DNA of 64,000 nucleotides. Source: Theobroma cacao (taxonomy: Eukaryota > Streptophyta > Magnoliopsida > Malvales > Malvaceae). The stretch's first letter is position 1, and each line of letters begins with the position of its first letter. Of this stretch, positions 12,215 to 24,379 are shown piece after piece. The position numbers and the translations under genes are program-made. The stretch covers positions 6,534,748 through 6,598,747 of the forward strand of contig NC_030850.1 in NCBI RefSeq assembly GCF_000208745.1, read 5' to 3'. The notes under the pieces are model-generated. The model did not search any database and had not been told where the DNA came from. It worked only from the letters and a program-made list of their open reading frames with translations.

Positions 12215-12693
12215 TGTTGTGGAAATTGCCCAAGAATCAACAAAGATAAAATTCAGAGAAAATAAACAAACAGAAAAACACAAGAATTTACGTGGTTTGG
12301 CCTCTTGCTTACGTCCACGGAGTGAAACTGTTCTTCTATTATTGAGAATTTAAAATACAATAAATTGACTTTTATGGTTCCCCAAAACAACCTAAGATCC
12401 CTTGCACACTCTTCCTCAATAACCTCTCAAGAACATTCACTCAAACCACTCTAGCTCCACTTAGAGCAAAAGATAGAGTTACAAGATGTTCCATCTCTAG
12501 AGCTCTCAAAGCATTACTTACAATTCTAAAGCCTAGAAATCCACTTTTATAGTATAAAAGTCCAAAGTAGAATGTGATTAGGATTCGATGTGGAATAAGA
12601 AGTTTAAAATCCCATACAACTACTTAATGTTGTATACAAACAAAAATCCTAATCAAATAAAATCTAGAATTCTAGTCAACCTAAAACTAAACA
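12215..12693 (-). repeat. 3' LTR of the gag-only Copia element
   Basis: 479 bp, ends TGTTGTGG and AAACA on the plus strand, about 95% identical by eye to 14335-14811. It shares the stretch around 'acgtggtttggcctcttgc' with the opposite strand of the LTR at 35291-35746. Confidence 0.92.
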
Positions 12694-12929
12694 AATCTCC
12701 ACCTTTGACTTGAATTCAAACTCTTTAAACCTCTTCCACTAGTCGCACCTTAATTGTAACTTCCTAACTCCACCTACTTTTCAACACCTTGAACAACTCT
12801 CCAAGCATAAGATTTTCTAAATCATTGACCTTTATAATTACCACGACTACACATACCAAATCAAGTATGGTCCAACACTTGATTCCACAAAACGGCTAAT
12901 GCACCTGTGTAGCCGTCAAGTTAATGGCA

Positions 12930-13430
12930 CTAATTGACTTCGGAAAGGGACCTCGACAACCCTTCCAATTCACTACTGGCAAGATTTTTCGTCCTTTCAT
13001 CATCGTCTACACCATGGGAACCTTTCATCACCTCCTCGGCAAATGAAATCTCACTTTGGTAGCTACCATCCCCTGTGCATTGTTCCCATCCTTTCGAGGC
13101 CTCAAATTCTAGATGATACAAGCCATTATGCAAATTCCCCCTCATCAAGACCGTGTCGCCTTGTGTGACTTTTACGACTCCATCACAAGTAGAATATCCA
13201 TACCCTTTGGAGTCTAACAGACTCAATGATATTAGATTCTTACGCATCTTTGGGACATAGGCTACACCACCCAAAGAGCGCACAACCCCATTAAACATTT
13301 TGATTTTCACCACTCCAATACCCATGACCTTCACTATTGACTTATTACCCAAAGTCAAATTCTCAGCCACCCCTTCTTGAAGTAAATCAAAAAAATCCTT
13401 TTGATAACATATGTGAGTAGCAGAAGCAGA
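12930..13430 (-). pseudogene. Copia protease / pre-integrase remnant
   Basis: On the minus strand the aspartic-protease-type motif 'LDSASATHICYQ' (about 13395-13430) leads into a stretch with 'YVPKMRKNLISLSLLDSKGY', typical of the Copia protease-to-integrase linker, and then 'GNLHNGLYHLE', as in the GAG pre-integrase domain. The reading ends by about 12930 and nothing of integrase follows. A stop codon lies just before the protease motif. Confidence 0.75.
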
Positions 13431-13539
13431 ATCTAAATACTAATTAGAATTTGCATCCATATTTTTTGAAATTGTAAGAACATCACAATCATCACCTTCA
13501 GTAACGAAAGCAAACTCACCTTTGTTCTCGTTACTTTCA

Positions 13540-14287
13540 TCCCCTTTTATAGGACAATCCCTTTTAATATGCCCATACCCTTTTCATTTAAAGCATTGAA
13601 CATTGTTGGATCTAGACTTGCCACCCTTAGATCCTTTACTAGTTGACTTTCTCCTATTAGCCTCAATTACTAATACCAAGCCATTTGGATCTCTATCCCA
13701 TTCTTTACTTTTCTTTCGGGCTTCACAAGACATTAACGTTACTTGTGCTTGTTTTAACATTATTGTATCCATCCCATAAATTAGAGATTCCACAAATACC
13801 TTATAGGAGTTTGGAAGCGAAGCCAAGAACAATAGTATATTTTCCTCTTCCTCCACCTTGACGTCAACCTTCTTCAACTGATCAAAGATTCCATCGAATT
13901 CATTCATATGCTTCATAAGGTCTCCATTCTGCTTCATCTTTAAGTGATACAACTTTCGCCTAAGCTGCAACTTGTTAGAAAGACTTTTCGTCAAGTAAAT
14001 TTTCTCTTTAACTTTGCCCATAATCTTAGAGCAGAATCCTCATCAATAACATGATTAAACACATTATCTCCAATGCAAAGCCGAATAGTGCTCACACACC
14101 TTTGCTCCAACTCTGCCCATTCAACATCCTTCATGTCATCTGGTTGCCCTTCCTCATTTCCTAGCAAGGGGCGCATTAAACCTTGCTGTACAAGGAGATC
14201 TTTCATCATTCTCTGCCACTGCGTGAAACTAGTCTTCCCATCAAACTTCTTAATTGAAAAATTCACAGAACTAGTAACTTTCGACAT
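13540..14287 (-). pseudogene. Copia gag relic (UBN2 type) with broken zinc knuckle
   Basis: Two overlapping minus-strand frames (14287-13991 and 14021-13584) together read as one Copia gag: N-terminal 'FDGKTSFTQWQRMMKDLL', then 'LRRKLYHLKMKQNGDLMKHM' and 'LLFLASLPNSYKVF'. A frameshift separates them around 14000. The knuckle region 'NNVQCFK' runs into a stop codon and continues as 'KGYGHIKRDC', so the second cysteine position of the CCHC box is lost. The gag is therefore dead in this copy. Confidence 0.8.
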
Positions 14288-14334
14288 CCTTGTTGAATCT
14301 TGAATTTACCGAACCTGAAGCTCTGATACCAGTT

Positions 14335-14811
14335 TGTTGTGAAAATTGTCCAAGAATCAACAAAGATAAAATTCAGAGAAAATAAGCAAACAGAAAAACA
14401 CAAGAATTTACGTGGTTTGGCCTCTTGCCTACGTCCACGGAGTGAAACTGTTCTTCTATTATTGAGAATTTAAAGTACAATAAATTGACATTTATGGTTT
14501 CCCAAAATAACCTAAGATCCCTTGCATACTCTTCGTCAATAACCTCCCAAGAACATTCACTCAAACCACTCTAGCTCCACCTAGAGCAAAAGATAGAGTT
14601 ACAAGATGTTCCTTTTCTAGAGCTCTCAAAGCACTACTTACAATTCTAAAGCCTAGAAATCTACTTTTATAGTATAAAAGTCCAAAGTAGAATGTGATTA
14701 GTATTCGATGTGGAATAAGAAGTTTAAAACCATACAACTATTTAATATTGTATACAAACAAAAATCCTAATCAAATAAGATCTAGAATTCTAGTCAACTT
14801 AAAACTCAACA
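14335..14811 (-). repeat. 5' LTR of the gag-only Copia element
   Basis: 477 bp, ends TGTTGTGA and CAACA on the plus strand, followed by the target duplication AACTA. Confidence 0.92.
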
Positions 14812-14816
14812 AACTA

Positions 14817-16436
14817 AGATGTTACAAAATTAGTAAACAATTAACAAAGCAAAAACAAAATTCTATGCAAATTCAAACTCGAAATCTACTTGAAATTACC
14901 TAAACCCGAAGTGACATAACTTGCCCAATCGCCATGAAGCTTTGAAATAAATCTAATTCCATCTCTACAATTCCTTGAAGTTTTGAAATAGTGAATTTCT
15001 TTGAAGAGTTGTATATGAATGCGTGGATTCAGCCTCATAAACTTTTGAGCTGAAAATAGAGGTTGGAGCTTGGTTTATTTCTGTTTCTTTGCCATGAAGA
15101 GTCTTCAAATTTAATGGAAGAAGACTCCTTTTGGCATAGCAGCTAGCTTTGGGCAGAGCCTGAACTGTACAATTACAGAAGAATCAAGCTGCTCAAAGAG
15201 CAATTAGCAGCATCCTCAGAAAAGATAGCCCGCAAAACAAAAATTGAGTTCAAGCTAATTTAATAAATGAAAAAAGAAGAACAAAATCTGACAGCGACGA
15301 GGACCAAAATGGTTTTCCTAAATAGAGAGGTGAACTATTCCAGTCGTAGAAACTGACAAAGCAGGGCCTCAAAACCAGAAAGAATCTCGCCCTGAAGCCT
15401 CCTAAAAGCAGTCATCTCTCTTGAGCTTTCCTAATAGCCATCAAAACAAAGGTCCCCCTGCAAGCTTAATCACCCGCCTCCTATCCATGATCTGCACTCA
15501 TCTCTATCAAGCTTACCCAACAAGACATCACATCTTCTTTGCCATCCCCATGCTACCAGGAAAAGGCATCCGACAGCAAAACCGGATCATCCTCATGAAG
15601 CACGACATCACACATCCCTCACCCAGCATTTTGCCTCTGAGCAGGAAGAAGAGGCATCGCGACAAATCAAGAAGCCATCATTTCAGCCAATCCAAAATTC
15701 ACAGAAAGAAATCAAAATTCCAGCTTGAAAGTGGATCAGAAAAAGAAGAACTTGCTATACCAACAGGACATCGCAGTCGAAAGGGACGTCACGCTCCGGC
15801 AAACCAACGCTCCTCAAATTCAAAACAAGCAAGAACAGTAGACCTACAATGTATCCAAACAGAAATCAAGCACATGATTCCAGCACCCGAAAATGGAGAC
15901 ACTCCAATCAACCAAGCCACAAGAATTCCTCAAAAAATGGATCCAAAAACAGAAGACCACAGCCGTATAGACTCGATCAACATTCCTTAGTGCAAAATCG
16001 GCAAGAACAAGCTGAAGAAATGATAAGGGCATATAGAAGCCCTTAAAGGACACCTGCTCATGAAGAAGAATGGACACCAAATCCGTAGATCCCAGCAATC
16101 CAATCCTAATCATTCACATTACAGTCAATCATCAAAAACTCTCCACCTCTAAAGCCTACGTCAAAGATAAATCGTCTCAAGGCAGCACCAACTAGCCTTC
16201 CCATCACCAGACCACAAAACACATGAACACAAAGAAGGGCATCCTCATCACAAAAAACATACACCCAAAAATCCCATGAAACAACAGTTTTTTTTTTCTT
16301 ATGTATTTTTCCCTTTCTCTTTTTTTTTTCTCTTTGTTCTATATATAAATAAAATTTTTTTCTTATCTTTTTTTTTTAAATTTTTATAATGATATAACTA
16401 CCTAAATTCCTTAACGGAAAAGGCTAAACCTACACT
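14817..16436. other. Transposon-like non-coding stretch
   Basis: No gene supported. From about 15100 to 16260 the sequence is GC-richer with long weakly open stretches on both strands; on the minus strand it has the TTTG/GGTTG texture of plant LINE 3' regions. From 16290 to 16380 it is a pyrimidine-rich tract. The longest plus-strand reading (15421-15990, 189 codons from a TTG) has a biased basic composition and no domain, and is probably the reverse side of transposon sequence. Confidence 0.35.
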
Positions 16437-17832
16437 TAGGGGTGAGTAAATGGATGGATTGAGTGATTTGATCCGTCATACGTAAAGATTAAATAGATCA
16501 AACATTTTTAGAAAATCGATCAAAATCGACCAAACATAAAAGACGATCAAATCGACCAAACATAGAATTGGCTTGGTTGGTTTGGTTTTGAGCCAATAGA
16601 TCAAAATTTTATTATTTTTTTAACAAATTATAATATTAAAATTTATAAACTTTATCAATAATTATAATATATACAAATTATGTATAAATTAAATATAGGT
16701 ATATATAATATATTACTTTATTATATATATGAAATTAATTACACAATTTATATATTATAATATTTTAATTTTTATATCAAAGTTTGTATAAATAATAATT
16801 AATTATAAACGATATGTTATAAAAATTAAGACAATAATTAAAAAAATTATTAAGTATAATCATATAAATAAAGTCGATTATAAGTTACAGTAATACTTAT
16901 ATATAAATTAAATATATATATATATAATATTACTTTATTATGTATATATGAAATTAATAACACAACTTATATGTTATAATATTTTATATCAAAGTTTGTA
17001 TAAATAATAACCAATTATAAATAATATATTATAAAAACTCGAGTGATAATTAATAAGATCATTAAGTGTAATCATATAAATAAATATTATAAGTTATAGT
17101 AATATCTATGTATAAATTAAATATATATAATGTTTATACAATTAGATATATTTAAAACATTTTATATTATGAAACATTACTAAGGTGTAATAACTATAAT
17201 GTATTAATATATAAAATATTTACTATCACATATTATAATATTAACATATTAATTATATCATTTCAAATATATACTTGNATTATATAAATAAAGTTTTATT
17301 ATAAGTTATAAAAATACTTTTGTATAAATTAAATATATATAATATATTTATACAATTATATATATATTTATAACATTTTATATTACGAAACATTAATATG
17401 ACGTAATAATTATAACATATTAATATGTAAGACATTTACTATCATTATTATAATATTAACATATAAGTTATATTATTTAAAATATATAACTTATAATTTC
17501 ATATTAATACAGATAAATAAATAAATAAATAAATGTATATAACTAAAATTAAATTGCTATGATTATGATTTGTATACATATATATAATAAACGAATATCT
17601 TTTAAGTATATTATTAATTAAGTTTACTATCAATTCTTCTTAATATATATAAAAAATATTATAAAAAATTCATTTAGTTTTTAAGGTGGATTGATCTACA
17701 AATTTTAAAATTGAGAACCGATCAAAAAATCAATTGAACCAAATATTTTAAATTAATTACACCAAATCATTTTATTCAAATCACATTTAATTTGAGTAGG
17801 TAATTAGTCGAATTTGATTTTGTTCACCTCTA
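16437..17832. mobile_element. hAT-like non-autonomous element, 1.4 kb
   Basis: The element begins TAGGGGTGAGTAAA and ends TTTTGTTCACCTCTA, so the ends are inverted repeats (TAGGGGTGAGTAAA against TAGAGGTGAACAAA). It is flanked by the perfect 8-bp duplication CCTACACT (16429-16436 and 17833-17840). An 8-bp duplication with TAGGGGTG-type ends points to the hAT superfamily. Subterminal parts carry repeated 'gatcaaa' and 'ttggtttggtt' motifs that could be transposase-binding sites. There is no transposase ORF; the interior is extremely AT-rich and internally repeated. A single N sits at 17278. Confidence 0.85.
16681..17520. repeat. AT-rich tandem repeat array inside the hAT-like element
   Basis: Four diverged units of about 200-230 bp start at roughly 16681, 16910, 17109 and 17321, each opening with 'tgtataaattaaatatat' or close to it and sharing 'atcatataaataaa' and 'ttataagttata' just before the next unit. 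A or T makes up well over 80% of the array. Confidence 0.75.
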
Positions 17833-17840
17833 CCTACACT

Positions 17841-19903
17841 TACCTTATTGAGCAGTGAACCTTCTTTAATTGTAAAGTGATTTTGCCCTCACTAGGTTTC
17901 CTATGCCATTAAAGTTTTTGACTAATTTGATTAAAGATTTATCATGATATGATCAATGATGAAAGAATAAAACTAGCTTTTTTTTAAAAAAAAAAACTTA
18001 AAAAGAGCAAGCTGCAAAACAATCCCTCCGTCCTCCTAATCTCTCGTACGCAATGTGATAATGGGATCTTTGAAAAAAATCAGCGACCCCTCCCTCATCA
18101 AACTCACTCTCCCCGGCACACCTAGGCCTTGTTTTGGGCTTTTGTTTATATCTAAGATAAGAAGGACTAAAGCTACAAAATTTGGGTCCAATTGTTGTTA
18201 TGGGTTGCCTATACTTATATTTCAGATAGTTGTCACAATTTCGGCCTCCCTGGCCAGCACGAGAACACAATGTCCTAATTCGATATAGCAAGGGTTAACA
18301 GTTGATTTATCCTCAACGTTTTTTCTTTTTAGTTTGAGTCATTTTGAACATTGGGAAGAATTTGTAGCATAATGTCTAGTTCTTTAACTTTCTTTCTTCT
18401 AATTTTAGCCTTGCCTTGGACAGCCCTAATTCCATGGCTAATCAAGCCAGCTACGCCCAAAACGACTGCTACGGTATTGTCATTAACACAAAATAATAAA
18501 CAAAATCGAATTATTGTCCATTACGCTTTTTAATTTTCTTCAAGTAAAAACTGAAACATTAATGTCTTTCTACTACTTTACATCATAGAGGTTATGGAAA
18601 ATTTGCGAATCTTTTTGTTTTATATTTTGTCTTACAAATCATGAAAGACAAATACGGCAGGCACCTTCTTCCATCACATTTTTATTTTCGGCCAAATCTT
18701 CTATGATCGTCCAAACTAACAATGGATGCGCAAAGCTTTCCCCTTTATTACGTGCCTAACTCTTGCATTTCTCATCATCAACGTGTTCAATACTCAAAAC
18801 CACCTTGAAATCGACTAATATTGTCATGCAGAAAAGATCTTCATGTATCAATTCAAATTGACCTATCAATCCATAAATTAAAAGAAAAAGGCTGTTTGAA
18901 TTGTTATACATACCACAATCACCAGAAAACACTTTTATCATTACCCATTCTTTAATAATGGGGACGGCTTCTTAATTTCCATTATTTTTAATTTATAGAT
19001 GAATGCTACATATGCATACGGAGGTGATGGATATATTGAGAAATAATGAGCAGAAAAGTAAGAAAAAGGAACCAAACCCTTTTTCTTTAGCACAAATTTA
19101 ATATAAAGCTACAAGTGGACGGTTAAAACAAGAAAAAGATTACAAGCAATCATGACATTTGGGCTTTGTTATCAAAAGCAAATAAGATATATAATTACCT
19201 ATATGATTATAGCCAAGGGCCGCCCATGTTGATTGTCATAGCGACACTTTCCAAGTCCAAAAGCAATAAATTAATTGGCATGGGATCCATAAGAACAACG
19301 TTACTGCATGGAAATTAATTTACGTTTTGGAAATTCCTTACTCCCTGGTCTTTTGCGACGACAGCATGCAAATTTCGTCATGGCTCTGATGCAAAAAGAA
19401 GTAATAATAAAGTCCTAGTATTATTGGAAATTTATGGTTCAATGTTATTGATTCGATCTTTTGTTGTGAACACGACTATTGGTCTCGAGTTATCAACATC
19501 TTGCTTTAACGTCCAAAGTTGATTTGTGAACATCAAAGTATTTTTCACAAGGCTGGAAAGCAAGACCCTTATTGAAAGACACATGCCACTTTATTTCTTT
19601 GTGATTCTGTGGACTTTGTGAAATTAACGCACTCTTACTTTCAAGCAGTGTCAAGATTGTTTGGTCCAAGGCCAAGCACATGACCATTGTTGGATGAAAT
19701 TATTGGGCTTGGGAATATTCTTTTACTCTTTTCTCAAAGGAAATTCATGCAAAATCTTACAAAATTAATTGAATTTTGTTGTTTTGTACGGATACACATT
19801 GCCAAAATCTACAACAAGTAATTCGAGTCATGGTGACTTTTTCATGTTCATTGTACTTTACGAGAACAGCTCTTTAAAGCATTATTGATTAATGATTGAA
19901 GTG
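17841..19903. other. Intergenic, no gene seen
   Basis: AT-rich with short ORFs only. The 97-codon minus-strand reading at 17998-18291 has no recognisable domain and I do not call it a gene. Confidence 0.45.
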
Positions 19904-20213
19904 CTTACAACAAATTCAACTTAAAACAGTACATTTTTAAAATATGTTATTAAAAATATTTTTAATAATTATTTTTTATACTTTTTAGAACATTGTCGTA
20001 GATTTAACTTCATTATATAAATTTTTAAATGCATTATGAATAAAATGTAATTATAAAAATTGCATACATTAACAAATGTTACACTTTTTTATATTGCAAT
20101 TAAATGTGAATAAAGTGAAATTAAATATTTAAATAGCTGTATTTTTTAAGATTTCACTATAAAAAAATATGTTACTTAAAGAAGTGTGGTTAAAACTTAA
20201 TTTTGTTTTAGTG
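19904..20213 (-). mobile_element. CACTA-like MITE, copy 2 (inverted, diverged)
   Basis: The reverse complement of the element at 10470-10779 aligns along the whole length, for example 'ttttaaaatatgttattaaa' (about 19934) and 'atgtaattataaaaattgca' (about 20046). The right end reads 'caaaattaagtttt' in reverse, like the CACTA end of copy 1; the left terminus is eroded. No intact 3-bp duplication can be seen. Confidence 0.75.
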
Positions 20214-21239
20214 GTCACATTATGTGTTACTAAGCTAGAAAAACTCTGTTCAAACTACCTTCTTTTCTCAAAAAATGAAATTAGTTGCTTACAAAAGATT
20301 TTCCCATCTTTGGCATGGTGGAAGATAAATTTGATTGAATTAACTTGATTCATATGAAAGTCAATCGTAGGCTTTGGTTGTATAACGGGAGTTAGATATC
20401 TCTCTTATTTCATAAAATCAATTATAACCAATTAACTATTTATAAGATTGGGATAATAATTTAAAAAATTAATCAAATATTTATAAAATTTGGATTAAGA
20501 TATCTCAAAAATAATAGGTATCTACCTCATCGGTTAACATTCCTAAATTTACAAATTCCAGAAGATTTTTTTTTGTAGTTTTGTAATGTTAATAAGTATT
20601 GAAAACAAATTACACAGCAAACTAAAGATGAGTATTTTTTGTTCAATGCATATTAATATACAATTAATTATTTAATTAAAAGCAAAAAGGCAACTTATTC
20701 CTTATATGGTATTAGTAGTACTCATCATATGCCACCCACCCAAAATATTCAGGAATATCATGTTTCTTTTTCAAAAAGAATCTTGCATATTCTTTTACCG
20801 AAGAAAATAATTGCCATAGAAAAAAAAAGATGCCACGTGCAAAGATTTGATAGTCTTCGGCTTGTATTTGAACGTAATAATATTATGTTCATATCTTGTT
20901 GTTGCTCTGATTCGGACAAGGACGTGACCCTCAAGCGTATTGAATGCACGTTTGATGGCTTTTTCTGACTTAATTGGCATACTGTTCAATAAAATTCGTA
21001 CAGATAAAGGGCTCTTCCTTTGTTTTTCTTCTCTCTTCCTAACGTTAATTGAATTAATAAAATTGGTTTAGAAGATTCAACCAATAGTTTGGGATCACAA
21101 AATTGGGTTGGAAAATTTTTTTGCTATTTATTTTTTACTTGCTTAATTTAAATAATAAAAAGCAAAATTTTCAATTAACCAAGCAAATATTATATCATGT
21201 AAAATTACAAAAACACTCTAACTCTATCTTATAGAAGTC
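20214..21239. other. Intergenic, no gene seen
   Basis: AT-rich sequence. Short readings on both strands at 20729-20989 overlap each other and show no domain. Confidence 0.45.
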
Positions 21240-21245
21240 AACAAA

Positions 21246-22980
21246 ATGGTGGCTGAAGACCCTTTGCGAAAAAACCCTACCCGTTCCCTTCTGGACGATA
21301 GATCCAAGAAGAAAGTTAGGTTAAGAAAGGAGAACAATGATCCACTATCTGCTAATGCTTCGTTGACAATGCGTGGTAACCACTCTTTTAAAGAGGCGTT
21401 AATGCAGTCAGAAAGTGATGGTTTTTTGTTGGAAGGAAATTTGTTATTGGATGAGGAGATGGAAAATGGTAACGAGTTGAATGATAACAGTGAAATGGAG
21501 AACACTGATGGAGTGGATGAGCTTTTGGATGATTTCTGGGTTGAAATGGTGAATGACATGCCCTCTATCAAAACATCGGATAGGAAATAGGAAGAGCTCA
21601 TTAAACAATGACAAAGATCGATGATAGTTAAGATGCTTGGTCGTCCAATTTCATATCGATGGTCATGTTATAAAATAGTGGCTTTATGGGCTCCTAAAGG
21701 CAGGTATTTGGTTGTGGATTTGGATGACAAATCTTATTTGGTGAAATTCGCTAAAGTAGGTGATTACCTTAGAGCTCGCCCTCTTGGATGGTCCTTGGAT
21801 GATTCAGAGACACTATCTGATGGTCAGGCCGTGGTCACCAAATTATGTGCAAGGTTCAAAAAATTTGCCTGCAGTAGCAACATGGGTAAGGTTTCTCGGG
21901 ATGCCACTGCATTTGTACCATAAATCCATATTACAACAGATTGGTTCTATTCTAGGTCGTTTACTGAAAATCGATTACAACACGAGGCAGGAAAAGAGAG
22001 GCAAATTTGAGCAGATTCCTGTGGAGCTCGATCTGACAAAACCATTGATCCCAAAATTCTATATTAAGGGCAGAATGCAAATGGTGGAATACGAAGGTCT
22101 CCCTAGGGTTTGCTTCTCTTGCGGAGTGTATAGGCATGTATAAGAAGAATGTCATAAATTTGGTGAGAACCAAATGAAAAACATTCAAGAGGATCGGTGT
22201 TGTAAAGAACAGCATCAAAGGGATCGCTATTCAAACCATGGATGCTTGTTTCCAAGAAGAAGCTTAGAGGTGCTGATGGAAGACATATTGCTACAACTAT
22301 GGCTAGGGTTAATAGTAAGACTGGATATGGATAAAGATTTTAGTATTAGAGGAAGGTTTTGGTTTTGATAATTTACTTAATGATGGACATAAGAATAGTG
22401 TGAAGATTAATTGGAAAGTAGAAATTTCCGCATAGGCGACCACAAAAGAGAAAACAAGTCCCATTCCCATGATCCAGAAACCTGTTGGAAAAGAGAATAA
22501 TAGCACCGAGATGGAACAGGAAAACAATGGGGATGAGTTTTTTGTGGATGCAGAATTGATAGCTAGGCTAGAGGATATTTCGAAAAAGAAAGAGAAAAAG
22601 GTACGTATCACTGAAGATGAAGGTATGGTTTCGTTCTCATCACAAAAGTCACAGCATGTGGAAGCAGTGGTTCAAGAGAGATTGTTGGATTCTATAAAAC
22701 ACTCTACTATTCTTATAGTAGATAAACAAATAGCTAACAAATACATGAGGTCGTCTTAATGCAGATGGATGATAATGTTGTTAGGGCAGAAAAACTTGGT
22801 GGCATTATTATCAACAAAAAGAAATATAAAGCTCCGAAACAAAAGATGTTCTTTCGTCCACAAAAGGTCTCTCTTAAGAAGAAGGCTAGGTCGAAAAATG
22901 TGGTTTCTTCATCTCAATCTAATGTATTATCCCAAATGGTAGGAGGGGAGGAGACAATAAAAAGTAATCGATTGGATTGA
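21246..22980 (+). pseudogene. LINE ORF1 relic (DUF4283 plus zinc knuckle)
   Basis: The reading starts MVAEDPLRKNPTRSLL at 21246, stops at 21590, resumes at 21621 with 'YRWSCYKIVALWAPKGRYLV' and 'LVKFAKVGDYLRARPLGWSL' (DUF4283 pattern), shifts frame at about 21860-21900 into 'LPAVATWVRFLGMPLHLYHK', and reaches 'CFSCGVYRHV' at 22110-22140, where the CCHC knuckle is cut by a stop before its last cysteine. Lysine- and glutamate-rich fragments continue to 22980. ORF1 of plant LINEs binds the element's RNA. Confidence 0.8.
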
Positions 22981-23113
22981 GAAAAGACTAATTCGGCAAT
23001 GGAGTTAGTTGATAGTTCTTCTAAGAATAGCTCCATGTTGGTAGAGGATAAAAATAAGGGTTTAAATAACTTATGAATTCCTTCACTTTATTTTTAATTT
23101 TTAATTTTAATTT

Positions 23114-24379
23114 ATGGAATTAAAAATTTTAGTTTGGAATTGTCAAGGTGTAGGTGATAGAAGGTTTGTCAGGGTGATGAAAGATTTTGTTAATCAGTAC
23201 AAACTTTCGATTCTTATTTTAATGGAACCTAGAATAAGTGGGGTGGCGGTAGATAGAATAGTTGGTGCATTGAATTTTGATATGTCACATGAGCAGAGGC
23301 ATTGGGTTTCTTTGTAGGTACTTAGGTTTTGTGGAAGAAATGTGTTCACTTTTCAGTGATCAGAAATCACTCCTAGTGTATACATTTGGCTTTGAAATGC
23401 CCAACAGGTTATAATTGGTTCCTATTGGTAGTGTATGGACACCCTAATTCTTCCATCAGATGAGCTTGATGGGATGAACTTTCTGAATTTTCAAAAAGAG
23501 TTAATAGACCGTGGTTAGTGATAGGTGATCTTGATGCATTTTTATTTTCTCATAAGAAGGCGGGGGGCTCATAGAGAGGCAGTCGTCCTTGTTTAAAATT
23601 TCAACAATTTGTTATTAACTTTGATTTGATTGATCTTGGTTTAAAGGTTCCTAAATTCACATGGAGCTGAGGTTTAGTTTTGAAGAGGATAGATAGGGCA
23701 TTGCGTAACACAAAGTGGTGGCTTTTATTTTATGAAGCTATTGTTCATCATATGCCCCATGTGCATTTTGATCATAAGCCACTATTAGTCTCCTTAGTAG
23801 ACAACTAGAATGTACATGTACAGGCTAGCTTTCATTTCCAAGTGGCTTGGCTTGCTCATAAGGAATTTAGCAATTTTGTTCAACAAACGTGGCGTAATTT
23901 TGGTGATCTTGAAGCTCATATGTTGAACTTTTCTGAGAAAACTCACCAATGGAATAGGGAGGTATTTGGCAATATTTTTTTACAGAAAGAAACGGTTGCT
24001 AGCAAGATTGGGTGATGTGGAGAAGACTTTAGAACTTAATTTATCTTGGCACCTTCAAGAAATGGAGTACAGTTTAAGGGTAGAGTATGAAAATGTGTTT
24101 CGCTAAGAGAGAGCTTTTTGGTTGCAAAAGGCTGGGATGGAATGAATCAAATTGGGAGATGGAAATACTAAATATTTCCATCTTAGAGTAACTCGACGAA
24201 GAAACAAATTGCGTTGATTCCACTTTACCCCATCAGAGGTAAGTTCGCTACACTTATTGATGTTGATTATCTTAATTTGGTTAAACCAATTGAGGGGAAC
24301 GAAGTACATGATGCCTTATTTGAAGTGAAACCTCTTAAAGCCTCAAGAATTGATGGATTCTATGCATTATTTTTCTAGT
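23114..24379 (+). pseudogene. LINE ORF2 relic (endonuclease to start of reverse transcriptase)
   Basis: The start MELKILVWNCQGVG carries the endonuclease/exonuclease/phosphatase signature Asn (N9), and 'LILMEPRISG' supplies the partner Glu (E38). The frame stops at 23317, but related sequence continues through several frames to 'EVHDALFEVKPLKAS' and 'RIDGFYALFF' near 24310-24379. The catalytic reverse transcriptase blocks (including YxDD) are absent. Confidence 0.8.

Larger units (their letters stand above)
12215..14811 (-). mobile_element. Non-autonomous Copia LTR retrotransposon (gag and protease only)
   Basis: A structurally complete 2.6 kb element in minus orientation. LTRs lie at 12215-12693 and 14335-14811, flanked by the identical 5-bp duplication AACTA (12210-12214, 14812-14816). 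The primer site next to the 5' LTR reads TGGTATCAGAGC on the minus strand (14320-14331), the usual initiator-methionine tRNA site of plant Copia elements. A purine-rich tract adjoins the other LTR (about 12694-12710). Between them only gag, a zinc knuckle, a protease start and a piece of the pre-integrase region remain; integrase, reverse transcriptase and RNase H are absent. The LTRs differ at about 24 of 478 positions by eye, so the insertion is not recent. Confidence 0.92.
21240..24379 (+). mobile_element. LINE (L1-type) element, 5' part only
   Basis: From 5' to 3' the stretch holds a degenerate ORF1 with a DUF4283-like region and a CCHC knuckle, a spacer, an endonuclease start (23114) and, at 24331-24379, 'PLKASRIDGFYALFF', the conserved entry to LINE reverse transcriptase. 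Immediately after this the sequence changes character and no reverse transcriptase or tail follows. Stop codons and frameshifts throughout make it a fossil. The missing 3' half is opposite to ordinary LINE truncation and implies later deletion or replacement. Confidence 0.85.

Noticed and set aside
15421..15990. 189-codon plus-strand reading with basic composition
   Set aside because: It starts at TTG, has no domain, and the opposite strand is equally open with LINE-like texture, so it is probably the back of transposon sequence.
17998..18291. 97-codon minus-strand reading
   Set aside because: No recognisable motif, overlapping plus-strand reading, no splice or promoter context that supports a gene.
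20729..20989. Overlapping short readings on both strands
   Set aside because: Mutually exclusive frames without domains in AT-rich intergenic DNA.
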